In this document: positions 18,112-26,698 of the stretch, in pieces
Layout: every line of letters starts with the position of its first letter
Numbering within the stretch: position 1 is the first letter of the stretch
Assembly (NCBI GenBank): GCA_025928545.1
Contig: JAICJH010000060.1
Location: forward strand, 1-42,889
DNA from: Bryobacteraceae bacterium
Lineage (GTDB): Bacteria > Acidobacteriota > Terriglobia > Bryobacterales > Bryobacteraceae
Direction of reading: 5' to 3'
DNA: 42,889 nt
Program-made: the position numbers and the translations under genes
Notes under the pieces: generated by a model
The model's database searches: none
What the model was told of the DNA's origin: nothing
The model's input: the letters and a program-made list of their open reading frames with translations, nothing else

Positions 18112-18492
18112 CGATCTTGCCTGATGGCTGGACCCGCATGGTCGATGAGCTGTTTCCTTGTAAAGGAAACGAGGATGTGTGGGCAGAGGGTGAATCCGAA
18201 CGCTCCACACGTTAGTTTCCGGTGCAACATTGGCAAAACCGCTCGCTTGCGCGACGCGGCTCAGAAAAATGCAGCCACTGGATTCGTGGGGCACAATGAT
18301 TGCTTCTTCTGCGTCCTTACACGATCCTTACGCGAGATCACGCTGATCCCTCAGAGGCATCGTATCGTTGCAGCGCGAAATGGCGCATACATTTTGAGAC
18401 CGCTCATGTAAGCGATTACTACAGCAGGGTTTCGATGTTTTGCCGATTGGCGCGCGATTTGCCCCCTTTCGTATTTGTTAGGGAGGCTACAC
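18112..18492. other. 381-bp intergenic region
   Basis: Between the TIM-barrel gene and the heme-barrel gene. It holds the hairpin at 18152-18170. Short open frames are present but none has a credible start or composition. I see no tRNA and no convincing promoter; the downstream gene is preceded by AGGGAGG at 18480-18486. Confidence 0.6.
18152..18170. terminator. perfect hairpin after the nucleotidyltransferase cassette
   Basis: GTTTCCTT, loop GTA, AAGGAAAC: an eight-base perfect stem 41 bases after the stop of the TIM-barrel gene. There is no T-run after it, so it could be a weak or factor-dependent terminator, an mRNA 3' stabiliser, or a binding site. Confidence 0.4.
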
Positions 18493-19962
18493 TTGCTCAA
18501 TCGTAACGGCATTACTCAACGCTTTAATTTTCTTTTTGCAGTACCGCTTATATTTCTGACGACGGTTGCGTCGCAGTCCGCGAATGCAATGCCTTTGTTC
18601 GCGCGCAAGCTGAACGTGCCTTGCGCCACCTGTCATACCACGATTCCCCGTCTGAACCAGACCGGTTACAAATTCCGCGCCGCCGGATACCGGATGCCTG
18701 AAAATATCGGGAAAAGCGACGACGATAAATTCGATCTGGGAAATTTCTTTTCCGCCCGCGCTCAGATGCGCTTTGACAGCCAGGCCACCAATCAGCCGAA
18801 TAGCGCTCCGGTCGCCAATGTACTCGGTGGTGTGGCGGGTGAACGTACTAAAACGAACGCGTTCAGTTTTCAGGAATTCACTCTGTATCCCCTGACCGGC
18901 TCGTTCGGCAAGTATATGGGGTCGCTCGCGGAGCTATCGGTCTCTCCGGAAGATTTCTTCGAAGTCGAAAACGCATACGTCCGTTTTGTTTTCGGCAATC
19001 AGAAGAACTTCTTCACTTCCCGGGTCGGCATTTTTCATCCCTGGGAAGGCTTTGGGGCATCTGACCGGCCGTACAGCAATGCGCGCCCGTTGTTCCAGAC
19101 CAGTCCAATTTCGGCCGGCGGCAGATCGATCCCGTATGTGTATCAGCCCTGGGGAATCGATGAAGCAGGGGCTGAAGTCGGAGGCGACTTCAACAATCTT
19201 TCTCTGCGCGTCGCGATTCTGAGTGGAACCCTGGTTCGCTTTGAAGAAGAAGCAGCCGCATTTCTGCCATTTCCGGCCCAGACCGGACCATGGAAGGGCG
19301 CCAACCAGGCGATCTCGTCTTTGACTAAACCGTTTGATTCGATATCGCACAACCGACCGGACTTCTCGGCGAACGCCACGTACCTGCTGAATCCAAACGG
19401 CGGCGGCTTGACAGCGCTTTACTATCACGGTAACGTCGCAACGCCCACAAAATGCACTGACGGCATCAACATCGGCGCCACGGATCCCGTGACGGGCGAA
19501 GTCTGCGGCGTGAGCGCAGCCACCGCGGCATCGCCTTACGGAAGCGTCGGGAACACCGAACTCGATCTGACCGCAGCCGGCGGAGCCTTCCGCAATGACT
19601 TCGATCGCGTGGCGCTGTACGGATCGTACCCGATCGGCAAGCACTTCCTGCCTCAGGGCGGAGTACAACTGGGGCGCGATTCCAATCCCGACAACACGAA
19701 ATTCAACAGCCGCGGCGCATTCGCCGAAGGTATGTGGAGTTTCGGCGACCGCCTCTCGACCGGCGTGCGCTACGACTGGTACAAACCGAAGTATGGAGCC
19801 AACCTCTTTAATACTCAGCAGGCGGTTACTCCCTGGATCAACATTCCATTGCAGAACGGATTCCAGATAATCGCCGAATACCAGCACAGGGACTTCATGA
19901 TCAACTCACTGAACCACCGTCAGAACGACACGTTCCAGGCGCGTTTGATCTTTATCAAGTAA
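18493..19962 (+). CDS. outer-membrane barrel protein with N-terminal heme c motif
   Basis: About 489 residues from a TTG start placed six bases after AGGGAGG. A signal peptide (about 1-32, ending SANA) is followed by a CATCH heme-binding motif: Cys44, Cys47, His48. The rest is rich in alternating aromatic and polar residues, with barrel-like strands such as RVALYGSYPIGK, GVRYDWYKP and FQIIAEYQHRDF, and it ends in FQARLIFIK. This looks like an outer-membrane porin-like barrel carrying one c-type heme near its periplasmic end. A small cytochrome c follows 61 bases downstream. Related porin-cytochrome arrangements move electrons across the outer membrane, but a single heme cannot span it, so a redox sensor or partner-docking role is also possible. 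Confidence 0.75.
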   Translation: MLNRNGITQRFNFLFAVPLIFLTTVASQSANAMPLFARKLNVPCATCHTTIPRLNQTGYKFRAAGYRMPENIGKSDDDKFDLGNFFSARAQMRFDSQATNQPNSAPVANVLGGVAGERTKTNAFSFQEFTLYPLTGSFGKYMGSLAELSVSPEDFFEVENAYVRFVFGNQKNFFTSRVGIFHPWEGFGASDRPYSNARPLFQTSPISAGGRSIPYVYQPWGIDEAGAEVGGDFNNLSLRVAILSGTLVRFEEEAAAFLPFPAQTGPWKGANQAISSLTKPFDSISHNRPDFSANATYLLNPNGGGLTALYYHGNVATPTKCTDGINIGATDPVTGEVCGVSAATAASPYGSVGNTELDLTAAGGAFRNDFDRVALYGSYPIGKHFLPQGGVQLGRDSNPDNTKFNSRGAFAEGMWSFGDRLSTGVRYDWYKPKYGANLFNTQQAVTPWINIPLQNGFQIIAEYQHRDFMINSLNHRQNDTFQARLIFIK

Positions 19963-19973
19963 CCGCAGTCAAC

Positions 19974-20007
19974 GAGGGGCCGCTCACACCGGGCGGCTCC
20001 TCAATTT
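19974..20007 (+). terminator. hairpin between heme-barrel gene and cytochrome c gene
   Basis: GAGGGGCCGC (19974-19983) pairs with GCGGCTCCTC (19993-20002) over ten bases, with one G-U pair and a nine-base loop. A short AATTTT follows. It may terminate part of the transcripts or mark an mRNA processing site that raises cytochrome c output relative to the barrel protein. The cytochrome ribosome binding site lies just after it. Confidence 0.5.
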
Positions 20008-20023
20008 TCAGAAAGGAATTACC

Positions 20024-20350
20024 ATGAAAAACTCCCTCGTTATTACCGCGGCAGTCCTTATTATTGGGGCGATTACCCCCGCCGTCGCGGCTTCCGCTTC
20101 CGATGCAGCTGCGCTTTATTCGTCGAAATGCTCGATCTGCCACGGGGCGGATGGCAAAGGCGCCACGGCCGCGGGTAAAGCACTGGGCATCCATGACTAT
20201 CACGCTCCGGAAGTGCAGACAAAGGACGATAGCGAGCTACAGGCTACGATCGGCAAAGGCAAGAACAAAATGCCATCTTTCGCGGGCAAGCTCACCGACG
20301 AACAGATCCAGGCTCTTGCCACGTACGTGAAGGAACTGGGCAAGAAGTAG
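20024..20350 (+). CDS. small periplasmic cytochrome c, class I
   Basis: A 108-residue protein with a signal peptide (cleavage near VAA-SASD), one heme motif CSICH (Cys36, Cys39, His40) and the distal ligand Met83 in KMPSFAGKLT. The closing helix DEQIQALATYVKEL is typical of monoheme cytochromes c. AAAGGAA precedes the ATG. It should carry electrons in the periplasm. Its place 61 bases after the heme-barrel protein makes the two likely partners. Redox donor and acceptor are unknown. Confidence 0.9.
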   Translation: MKNSLVITAAVLIIGAITPAVAASASDAAALYSSKCSICHGADGKGATAAGKALGIHDYHAPEVQTKDDSELQATIGKGKNKMPSFAGKLTDEQIQALATYVKELGKK

Positions 20351-20446
20351 GCAGGATCGCCGTCGTAGAGATGGACGGAAGCGCTCGCTCACGCGCGCGG
20401 CATTGTTAAAACCGCTCGCGGCACAACAGCAGGTACACTGCCTGTA

Positions 20447-20917
20447 ATGGAGCGCTTTATTCCGCTGCTGGTGTTGGCGGCGGCACTTTCCGCACAGGTT
20501 AAGCCCGATGTCCCGGCGCTGGTGAAAGCCGCGCTGGGCGACGGCATTGTGCCTTACGCCGCAGTGCGACCCGTGATTGCGGATTTCACTGGCGACGGTG
20601 ACCCTGACCTTGCAGTAGTAGTCGATTTCAACAAGAAGCTCCCTGCCTGGCTGAAGCGCGGGACGGTGATTCACAACCTCGATAGTCCGTCGCTGGCTCC
20701 GATGCACCCCGACAATGAGCAGCACTTCTGTTTCGGCCTGCTCATGCTGGAACATCTCCAACCGGCGCAGAAAACATTGTTCTATGGCTGTTTCACCGGG
20801 TGGCGGCTGGCGGCCGGTACGCGACCTGCGCTCGATCTTGAGATGGAAAGCGGCAGCACGCTGCGACTCTTCCACGATGGGACGCGCTTCCGCACTCGCG
20901 TGGTGCGAAAAAATTGA
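20447..20917 (+). CDS. secreted protein with VCBS/FG-GAP-like calcium motif
   Basis: A 156-residue protein with a short signal peptide (MERFIPLLVLAAALSAQ). It contains DFTGDGDPDLAVVVDF at about 46-61, a Dx[DN]GxxD-like calcium-binding loop as found in VCBS and FG-GAP repeats. Two cysteines (in HFCFGL and YGCFTG) could form a disulfide. No family-specific function can be given. Its stop overlaps the TTG start of the membrane glycosyltransferase, so the two are probably co-expressed. Confidence 0.6.
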   Translation: MERFIPLLVLAAALSAQVKPDVPALVKAALGDGIVPYAAVRPVIADFTGDGDPDLAVVVDFNKKLPAWLKRGTVIHNLDSPSLAPMHPDNEQHFCFGLLMLEHLQPAQKTLFYGCFTGWRLAAGTRPALDLEMESGSTLRLFHDGTRFRTRVVRKN

Positions 20918-22398
20918 GTCGCCGACTTTCGATTCTTGTGGCTGTTGCCGCAACCGGCATCCTTTGTTTCAGGTCCGCAGCAGGTCCCTTTGAGATTGCC
21001 ATTCTCCACACCAGGGTCAATTCGCCTTTCGGGGCCGAGAGTGCATTCTGGCTTGCAATACTGGCATTACTTTTCTTAGTAAGATGGCACCCCCGGCGAG
21101 GGGCTAGAGACGCCGGCGGCATTGCTCCCGTGCGCGAAACTTCCTTTCCGCTTTGGCACATGACCCTTGCGCTATGCGTGACGGCAGTTGCCTTCAGCGG
21201 TAATCTGGCCGATCCGTTTCTCAGCGACGATTACATCATTGTGAACGGCCAGAGCTTCTCGGTGAAATCTTTTATTGCCAGCCTGACGACAGCGGGCGGC
21301 GATGGCTCCTTCCGGCCCGTCGGCACAATCTACTTTCAGGTTCTGAAGGCGATTTGCGGCGTGAATCCGATCGGGTGGCATATCGCGGGCCTCGCGTTCC
21401 ATCTGCTGAACTGCGCTCTCCTGTTTGCTGTCGCGTGGCATTTATTCGGCGAACGCGTCAGCGCGACCGTTGCCGCTCTCATCTTCGGGCTTCACGGTTC
21501 GAATCCCGAGGCGGTCGTATGGATCGCCAGTCATCGCGATCTCCTGGCGTGCGCCTGCGTTCTCGCCAGCATTCTTTTAGTCTTGCCATCCGGAACCGGC
21601 GGCAGGACCTTCCGGCTGATCCTCAGCCTGCTGCTGGTGGCGTGCGGCGTCCTTTGCAAAGAGAGCGCTTACGCCATGCCACTGGTGGCTTTCTTTATTT
21701 TGCTCGCAAGGCCGGAGCGGACTCTTCGCCCGTTTGCCGGCTTTCTGACAGGATCGTGTTGTGCGTGCGCCGCATTGCTCGTCTGGCGTTGGCTTGTGTT
21801 TCATGGGCCCGGCGGCTATGTTGACGGCGCCACGGGGAGGCCCTCGATTCTGACTCTCTCTCCGTTGACCGCAGCGAAGGGAATCTTCGTTCGGGTCTGG
21901 GCGATTCTGCTGACGCCGCTGAACTGGGATGCTCCTTTGCCGTGGTGGATACCGCTTGCCATCGCCGCAAGCTTAGGGGGAGTTCTGCTTGTGGCGCTTC
22001 TTCCTTCGCACATATCGCGAAGGGTGCGCCTCTGCTTTGTCGCCGCTACTTGCTGTGCGGTTCTCCCGGCAATCCATTTGGTCCTGATTGGGCAATCGGG
22101 AATGGGGTCGCGAATTCTCTATCTCGCGGGAGTGCCCTTTGCGTTGCTTATCGGAAGCCTGACCTGTCGGGCCGAGAGGCGCGTACTCGTGGCGGCCGCC
22201 GTTCTGGTGGCGGGAACTGCCGGTATTCTGGAGAGCAATCTCGGGGCGTGGCACAGAGCCGCAATTTTCGCGGACGGGATTTGCAGGGCGGCGACTGTTC
22301 AGCCGCAGGCGGTTCCCGCCGGCACTTTCGAGGGGGTCTTTTTGTTTCAGAACGGGTATTCGGAATGCGTTGCGATGGCGCGCGACCGGAAACAATAG
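20914..22398 (+). CDS. GT-C type membrane glycosyltransferase-like protein
   Basis: About 494 residues with about ten to eleven hydrophobic segments. After the early membrane segments comes DPFLSDDYIIVNGQ with Asp105-Asp106, then SFRPVGTIYFQVLK. This acidic pair in the first large outer loop is the usual catalytic mark of GT-C transferases that use polyprenyl-phosphate sugars (GT39/PMT-like). HGSNPEAVVWIASHRDL is another stretch of the kind found in these proteins. I take the TTG at 20914, which overlaps the previous stop. Such enzymes glycosylate exported proteins or lipids at the periplasmic face. The GT2 enzyme on the opposite strand could provide the lipid-linked sugar, which is inference. 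Confidence 0.65.
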   Translation: MSRRLSILVAVAATGILCFRSAAGPFEIAILHTRVNSPFGAESAFWLAILALLFLVRWHPRRGARDAGGIAPVRETSFPLWHMTLALCVTAVAFSGNLADPFLSDDYIIVNGQSFSVKSFIASLTTAGGDGSFRPVGTIYFQVLKAICGVNPIGWHIAGLAFHLLNCALLFAVAWHLFGERVSATVAALIFGLHGSNPEAVVWIASHRDLLACACVLASILLVLPSGTGGRTFRLILSLLLVACGVLCKESAYAMPLVAFFILLARPERTLRPFAGFLTGSCCACAALLVWRWLVFHGPGGYVDGATGRPSILTLSPLTAAKGIFVRVWAILLTPLNWDAPLPWWIPLAIAASLGGVLLVALLPSHISRRVRLCFVAATCCAVLPAIHLVLIGQSGMGSRILYLAGVPFALLIGSLTCRAERRVLVAAAVLVAGTAGILESNLGAWHRAAIFADGICRAATVQPQAVPAGTFEGVFLFQNGYSECVAMARDRKQ

Positions 22399-22421
22399 CA
22401 ACAGGACGGGAAAAACAAATA

Positions 22422-22454
22422 GCCGCCGATGCACGCAGATTCACGCCGATCAGT
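22422..22454. repeat. short dispersed intergenic element, copy 2
   Basis: GCCGCCGATGCACGCAGATT then CACGCCGATCAG, with internal repetition of CACGC-GAT units. It resembles the stretch at 13931-13955. It lies between the convergent GT-C and GT2 genes. A genome-wide intergenic repeat is suspected. Confidence 0.35.
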
Positions 22455-22477
22455 GGGATTTTGTATTCGGGTCCCGG

Positions 22478-23206
22478 CTAGCGGTATTTGCCCTTCAGAT
22501 CGTTCCAGCGCACCGCGGCTAATTCGGAAAAAGCATGGAGGCCGGTCAGCATCCCGACCTTGCTGCCATCCACGTGATCCCAGCGAACAGGCACTTCGGC
22601 GATTTTGAAGCCATGCTTCTTCGCGATGAACAAGACTTCCACATCGAAGCCGAAACGTTCCTGCGTTTGCCTTGGAAATATTTCCCGCGATGCGGCGCCG
22701 CTGAATAGCTTGAAGCCACACTGCGTGTCAGAGATCGGAAGTCCGACCACGGCGCGCATCACGCTGTTGAAGACCCTGCCCGCGCTCTCACGCATGCCAG
22801 GCTGGTGAACGCCGATCAGCGAGCGGTCGAGCGCGCGCGATCCGATTGCAACCTCTGAACCTTCGCGCCCGATTGCCGCCCAAAGCTTATCCAGTTCTTC
22901 GATGGGCGAGGATAAATCCGCATCCGTAAAGAGCCGCCATTCGCCGCGCGCCTCCAGCATCCCGTGGCGCACCGAATATCCCTTGCCCCGATTCCCGGGA
23001 TTTCGAAGCACGCGAATATCAGGATTGCCGCTCGCGAACTCCGATGCGACCTGCACCGTTGCGTCCGTGGATCCGTCGTCGACGATCAACAGCTCATGAA
23101 AAGACCATTCGCTACGCGACAGATAAGCCTGGATTCGCCGGATCGTCTCCGGCAATCTGGTCTGTTCGTTGTACGCCGGCACGACGATGGATAGGGACCG
23201 AATCAA
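22478..23206 (-). CDS. family 2 glycosyltransferase, dolichyl-phosphate glucosyltransferase-like
   Basis: A 242-residue GT2 enzyme. LSIVVPAYNEQTRLP opens the nucleotide-sugar fold, VDDGSTD (42-48) binds the nucleotide, and the DAD metal motif is at 95-97 (FTDADLSSP). SDTQCGFKLFSG and RFGFDVEVLFIAKKHG are typical of the polyprenyl- or dolichyl-phosphate glucosyltransferase group. It would move a sugar from an NDP-sugar to polyprenyl phosphate on the cytoplasmic face, making donors for GT-C enzymes. There are no C-terminal membrane segments. The start appears to be TTG at 23206. It stands alone on the minus strand, divergent from lysS. Confidence 0.88.
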   Translation of the reverse strand: MIRSLSIVVPAYNEQTRLPETIRRIQAYLSRSEWSFHELLIVDDGSTDATVQVASEFASGNPDIRVLRNPGNRGKGYSVRHGMLEARGEWRLFTDADLSSPIEELDKLWAAIGREGSEVAIGSRALDRSLIGVHQPGMRESAGRVFNSVMRAVVGLPISDTQCGFKLFSGAASREIFPRQTQERFGFDVEVLFIAKKHGFKIAEVPVRWDHVDGSKVGMLTGLHAFSELAAVRWNDLKGKYR

Positions 23207-23304
23207 GCGAGAAACCCATCATACCCAACGCATCGGCGATAATGAATCATTCACCGGACGCCACGCCAGCATGGCGCGTGTCATGGTTCCCAGGAGAGAA
23301 ACTT

Positions 23305-24807
23305 TTGTCGCTGGAAGACGGACTATTTGAGCAACGTGTCGCCCGCATCGCCGAGATCGAAGCCCTCGGCTACCTGCCATTTGGCAAGCGCTTCGATTTC
23401 ACGCATACAGTGCCCGAAATCCTGAGCGGTTACTCTGCGCAATCCGCTGAAGAACTGGTACCCGAAATTCGCGTTCGCGTAGCAGGCCGCGTGCAAACGA
23501 AGCGTCCCATGGGCAAGGCCGGGTTCCTGCACATCCAGCAGAACGGCGCCAAGCTTCAGCTTTATATCCGCAAGGACGGAGTTCCGGAACGCGATTATTC
23601 GCTCTTTACCCTGCTCGATCTGGGCGACATTATAGGTGCGGAAGGCTATCTCTTTCGCACACGCACGGGCGAACTCAGCCTGCATGTGGAAAAGCTGGAG
23701 TTCCTTTCCAAGACTCTGCTGGCGATGCCGGAAAAATTCCACGGTCTGGAAGACGTGGAGACCCGCTATCGTCAGCGCTACCTCGACCTGATAGCGAACC
23801 CGGAAGTGCGCGACGTGTTTGTCACGCGGGCGAAAATCATTTCATCGATCCGCCGCCAACTCGAAGCTCGCGGCTTCATCGAAGTCGAAACCCCGATGCT
23901 TCAGGCGATCTACGGAGGGGCTGCGGCCCGCCCATTCGTCACGCATCACAATACGCTCGATATCGATCTCTACATGCGCATTGCGCCGGAGCTGTATCTC
24001 AAGCGGCTTGTGGTGGGCGGGTTCGACCGCGTCTATGAGATCAACCGGAATTTCCGCAACGAAGGTATTTCGACGCGCCACAACCCCGAATTCACGATGA
24101 TCGAGTTCTACCAGGCCTACACGGATTTCCGGGGCCTGATGGACTTCACGGAAGAACTGCTGCGTCAGGTGGCGATCGACGCAACCGGTGGGACTTCGGT
24201 GCCATTTGGCGAACTCACTCTGGATTTCGGCACGCTCCGGCGTCTCACGATGCGCGAAGCCGTGGTTGAATTCTGGGAAGGCGACGGCGCTCCCACGGCC
24301 GAGAATGTGCGCGATGCGGAATGGCTTATCGCCGCCAGCGGCAAAGTAACGGCAGGCGAAGCGCTCGCGCATCTGTTTGAGATTCATGCCGAGAAAAAAC
24401 TGATTCAGCCCACGATGGTTTACGAATTCCCCATCGAAATTTCACCGCTGGCCAACAACAGCCCGGAGGACCCCGCGATGGTGGACCGCTTCGAAGTCTT
24501 TATCGCCGGCATGGAGATCGGCAACGCTTTCACCGAGCTTAACAATCCAATCGAGCAGCGCCGCCGTTTCGATGGCCAGCTCGACATGCGCGCACGCGGC
24601 GACGATGAAGCCCATCAGATGGATGAGGATTATCTGCGCGCGCTTGCCTACGGGATGCCGCCGACCGCCGGCGAAGGGCTCGGCATCGACCGGCTTACCA
24701 TGCTGCTGACCAACTCCCAATCGATCCGGGACGTGATTCTGTTTCCTCTGCTTCGGCCCGAAGGTGAAATCGGCATGGCGGATAAGCTTCGCCGCCTGGG
24801 CGGATAA
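23305..24807 (+). CDS. lysS: lysyl-tRNA synthetase, class II
   Basis: Charges tRNA-Lys with lysine. The N-terminal anticodon-binding OB fold is about 55-135 (IRVRVAGRVQTKRPMGKAGF). The class II core follows: motif 1 GFIEVETPMLQ near 190-200, motif 2 FRNEGISTRHNPEFT near 250-264, motif 3 GLGIDRLTMLL near 458-468. I chose the TTG at 23305, eight nucleotides or fewer after AGGAGAG, giving 500 residues, the usual length. An in-frame ATG at 23242 would add 21 residues but lacks such a site. The stop is five bases before the LolC/E-like gene, starting a packed run of four genes. Confidence 0.95.
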   Translation: MSLEDGLFEQRVARIAEIEALGYLPFGKRFDFTHTVPEILSGYSAQSAEELVPEIRVRVAGRVQTKRPMGKAGFLHIQQNGAKLQLYIRKDGVPERDYSLFTLLDLGDIIGAEGYLFRTRTGELSLHVEKLEFLSKTLLAMPEKFHGLEDVETRYRQRYLDLIANPEVRDVFVTRAKIISSIRRQLEARGFIEVETPMLQAIYGGAAARPFVTHHNTLDIDLYMRIAPELYLKRLVVGGFDRVYEINRNFRNEGISTRHNPEFTMIEFYQAYTDFRGLMDFTEELLRQVAIDATGGTSVPFGELTLDFGTLRRLTMREAVVEFWEGDGAPTAENVRDAEWLIAASGKVTAGEALAHLFEIHAEKKLIQPTMVYEFPIEISPLANNSPEDPAMVDRFEVFIAGMEIGNAFTELNNPIEQRRRFDGQLDMRARGDDEAHQMDEDYLRALAYGMPPTAGEGLGIDRLTMLLTNSQSIRDVILFPLLRPEGEIGMADKLRRLGG

Positions 24808-24812
24808 TTCGC

Positions 24813-26051
24813 GTGGGACCCTCCGGTTTCGAATGGTTCGTTGCCAAACGCTACCTGCGCGCCAGGCGTAAGGAGAAAGTCGTCTCGGTGGTAACGGTCA
24901 TCTCCGTGGCTGGTGTCTGGGCCGGAGTGATGGCGCTCGTCATCTCTCTGGCCGTCAATAATGGCTTTCGCGATATGCTGCAGCGAAGCCTGCTCAGCGC
25001 CACGGCCCACGTCAATCTGGTATTGAAAGACACCAGCAAGGGGATTGGAGACTGGCGGGAATTGAGCGCGAAGATGCGCAAGCTTCCTCACGTCGTGGCG
25101 GTCGCACCTGTTCTCTACGATGAGGGAATTGTAGTCTCGGGGCCGACTTCCACCGCGCTTCTGGTTCTGAAAGGCATCGATCTCAAGGCGGAACTGGCTA
25201 CGAGCGAAGTCCTGCACAAACTGAAAGGATCGTTTGAAGGCCTGGAAAATACGGAGGGAATGCCCGGGATTATTCTGGGCTCGAAGGCCGCGCAGGATAC
25301 CGGGCTTTCCGTCGGCAGCGTGGTGACCGTCACGAATCCGGAAGGCACGCTGACGCCGTTCGGCCCGACGTCCCGCTTCGTGCGCTTCAAAGTGATCGGG
25401 ACTTTTGAATCCGGTTTCTACAATTTTGACGACCGCTGGGCCTTCGCTTCGCTTGCCGCCACTCAAAAGCTGCTTTCCGTGGGCGACGTGGTGAACGACA
25501 TCGAAATCCGCGCGGACGACCCGGCCCGGGCCCCCGAAGTTGCGAAAGAAGCGGTGCGGGTTGCGGGGAATCTCTATTCCGCCACGAATTGGCAGGAGCA
25601 GAATGGTCCCCTGTTTGAAGCGCTGCAATGGGAGCGTAAGGTTACGTTTGTGACGATCGGCCTGATTGAGCTGGTGGCCGCTCTCAATATTTTTATCGCC
25701 CTGACCATGATCGTGCTGACGAAGTTCAAAGACATCGCAGTGCTCATGTCCATGGGCGCGCGGCGTGCGCAAATCCGGCGGATCTTCATTATGCAGGGGG
25801 CTCTGATCGGAATCACGGGGACGGTTCTCGGCATGATCACCGGCTATGGATTCTGCTATTTCGCGACTAAATATCGGTGGATCGGGTTGAACGAATCCAT
25901 CTACTCGCTCAGCTTCGTACCGTTCGAACCGAAAGCGCAGGACGCGCTTTGGATCGCCGCGGCGGCCATCGGAGTCAGTCTGATCGCGACTATTTATCCG
26001 GCGCGCAACGCGACACGCATTATGCCGGTGGAAGTTCTGAGGTACGAATAG
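24813..26051 (+). CDS. LolC/LolE-type ABC permease (lipoprotein release)
   Basis: A 412-residue permease with one N-terminal membrane helix, a large periplasmic MacB-like domain (about 50-265) and three C-terminal helices of the FtsX domain. The opening FVAKRYLRARRKEKVVSVVTVISV and the DIAVLMSMGARRAQIRRIFI stretch are hallmarks of LolC/E. These proteins release lipoproteins from the inner membrane with the ATPase LolD, which is not next to this gene here. The start is GTG at 24813, five bases after lysS. Its stop shares a base with the nth start. Confidence 0.9.
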   Translation: MGPSGFEWFVAKRYLRARRKEKVVSVVTVISVAGVWAGVMALVISLAVNNGFRDMLQRSLLSATAHVNLVLKDTSKGIGDWRELSAKMRKLPHVVAVAPVLYDEGIVVSGPTSTALLVLKGIDLKAELATSEVLHKLKGSFEGLENTEGMPGIILGSKAAQDTGLSVGSVVTVTNPEGTLTPFGPTSRFVRFKVIGTFESGFYNFDDRWAFASLAATQKLLSVGDVVNDIEIRADDPARAPEVAKEAVRVAGNLYSATNWQEQNGPLFEALQWERKVTFVTIGLIELVAALNIFIALTMIVLTKFKDIAVLMSMGARRAQIRRIFIMQGALIGITGTVLGMITGYGFCYFATKYRWIGLNESIYSLSFVPFEPKAQDALWIAAAAIGVSLIATIYPARNATRIMPVEVLRYE

Positions 26052-26698
26052 TGGCCGCAAAAAACACACGGGCGCGCACCGCTGAAATCCTTCGCATACT
26101 CGACGCGACTTATCCCAACGTCGTATGCGCCCTGCACCATAGCAATGCCTGGGAATTGCTGGTGGCGACAATTCTTTCCGCCCAGTGCACCGACGTGCGG
26201 GTGAACATGGTGACTCCGGAGTTGTTCAAAAAGTATCCGACGATTCAGGACTTCGCCTCGGTCAGGCCGGAAGTTCTGGCCAACGACATTCGCTCCACAG
26301 GCTTCTTCAACAACAAAGCAAAATCGATTGTTGGTGCGGCGAAGAAGATTCTGAACGAGTTTGGCGGCGAAATTCCGAAGACATTGGAAGAACTCATCAC
26401 GGTACCGGGCGCGGCCAGGAAAACGGCTAACGTGGTGCTGGGCACAGCTTTCGGCATTGCATCGGGAATTGTGGTCGACACGCACGTGCAGCGGATTTCC
26501 AATCGCCTGGACCTCACGAAGAACAGCGACCCGGTGAAGATCGAGCAGGATCTGATGAAGATTGTTCCGCGGGAGCACTGGATTCAGTTTTCCCACCAGA
26601 TGATTCATTTCGGCCGCGGCATCTGCGTGGCGCGCAAGCCGAAATGCGCGGAGTGCCCGCTCTATTCACTCTGCAAGTCTCCGGACAAAACGGCATGA
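26051..26698 (+). CDS. nth: endonuclease III
   Basis: DNA glycosylase/AP lyase that removes oxidised pyrimidines in base excision repair. From the GTG at 26051 it has 215 residues, normal for Nth. The helix-hairpin-helix is TVPGAARKTANVV, with the catalytic Lys124; the catalytic Asp143 is in VVDTHVQR. The 4Fe-4S ligands are Cys192, Cys199, Cys202 and Cys208 (C-x6-C-x2-C-x5-C). The hairpin has Ala122 where the family usually has Gly (LPGVGRKTAN), a small oddity. The start overlaps the preceding stop by one base, and its own stop overlaps the next ATG. Confidence 0.96.
   Translation: MAAKNTRARTAEILRILDATYPNVVCALHHSNAWELLVATILSAQCTDVRVNMVTPELFKKYPTIQDFASVRPEVLANDIRSTGFFNNKAKSIVGAAKKILNEFGGEIPKTLEELITVPGAARKTANVVLGTAFGIASGIVVDTHVQRISNRLDLTKNSDPVKIEQDLMKIVPREHWIQFSHQMIHFGRGICVARKPKCAECPLYSLCKSPDKTA

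Noticed and set aside
18124..18411. A 95-codon open frame in the intergenic region after the TIM-barrel gene
   Set aside because: No ribosome binding site, odd composition rich in Arg and Cys, and it runs through the hairpin at 18152-18170.
24648..26171. Long open frame antisense to lysS and the LolC/E-like gene
   Set aside because: It spans two well-supported genes and its Arg/His/Asp-rich translation has no domain pattern.
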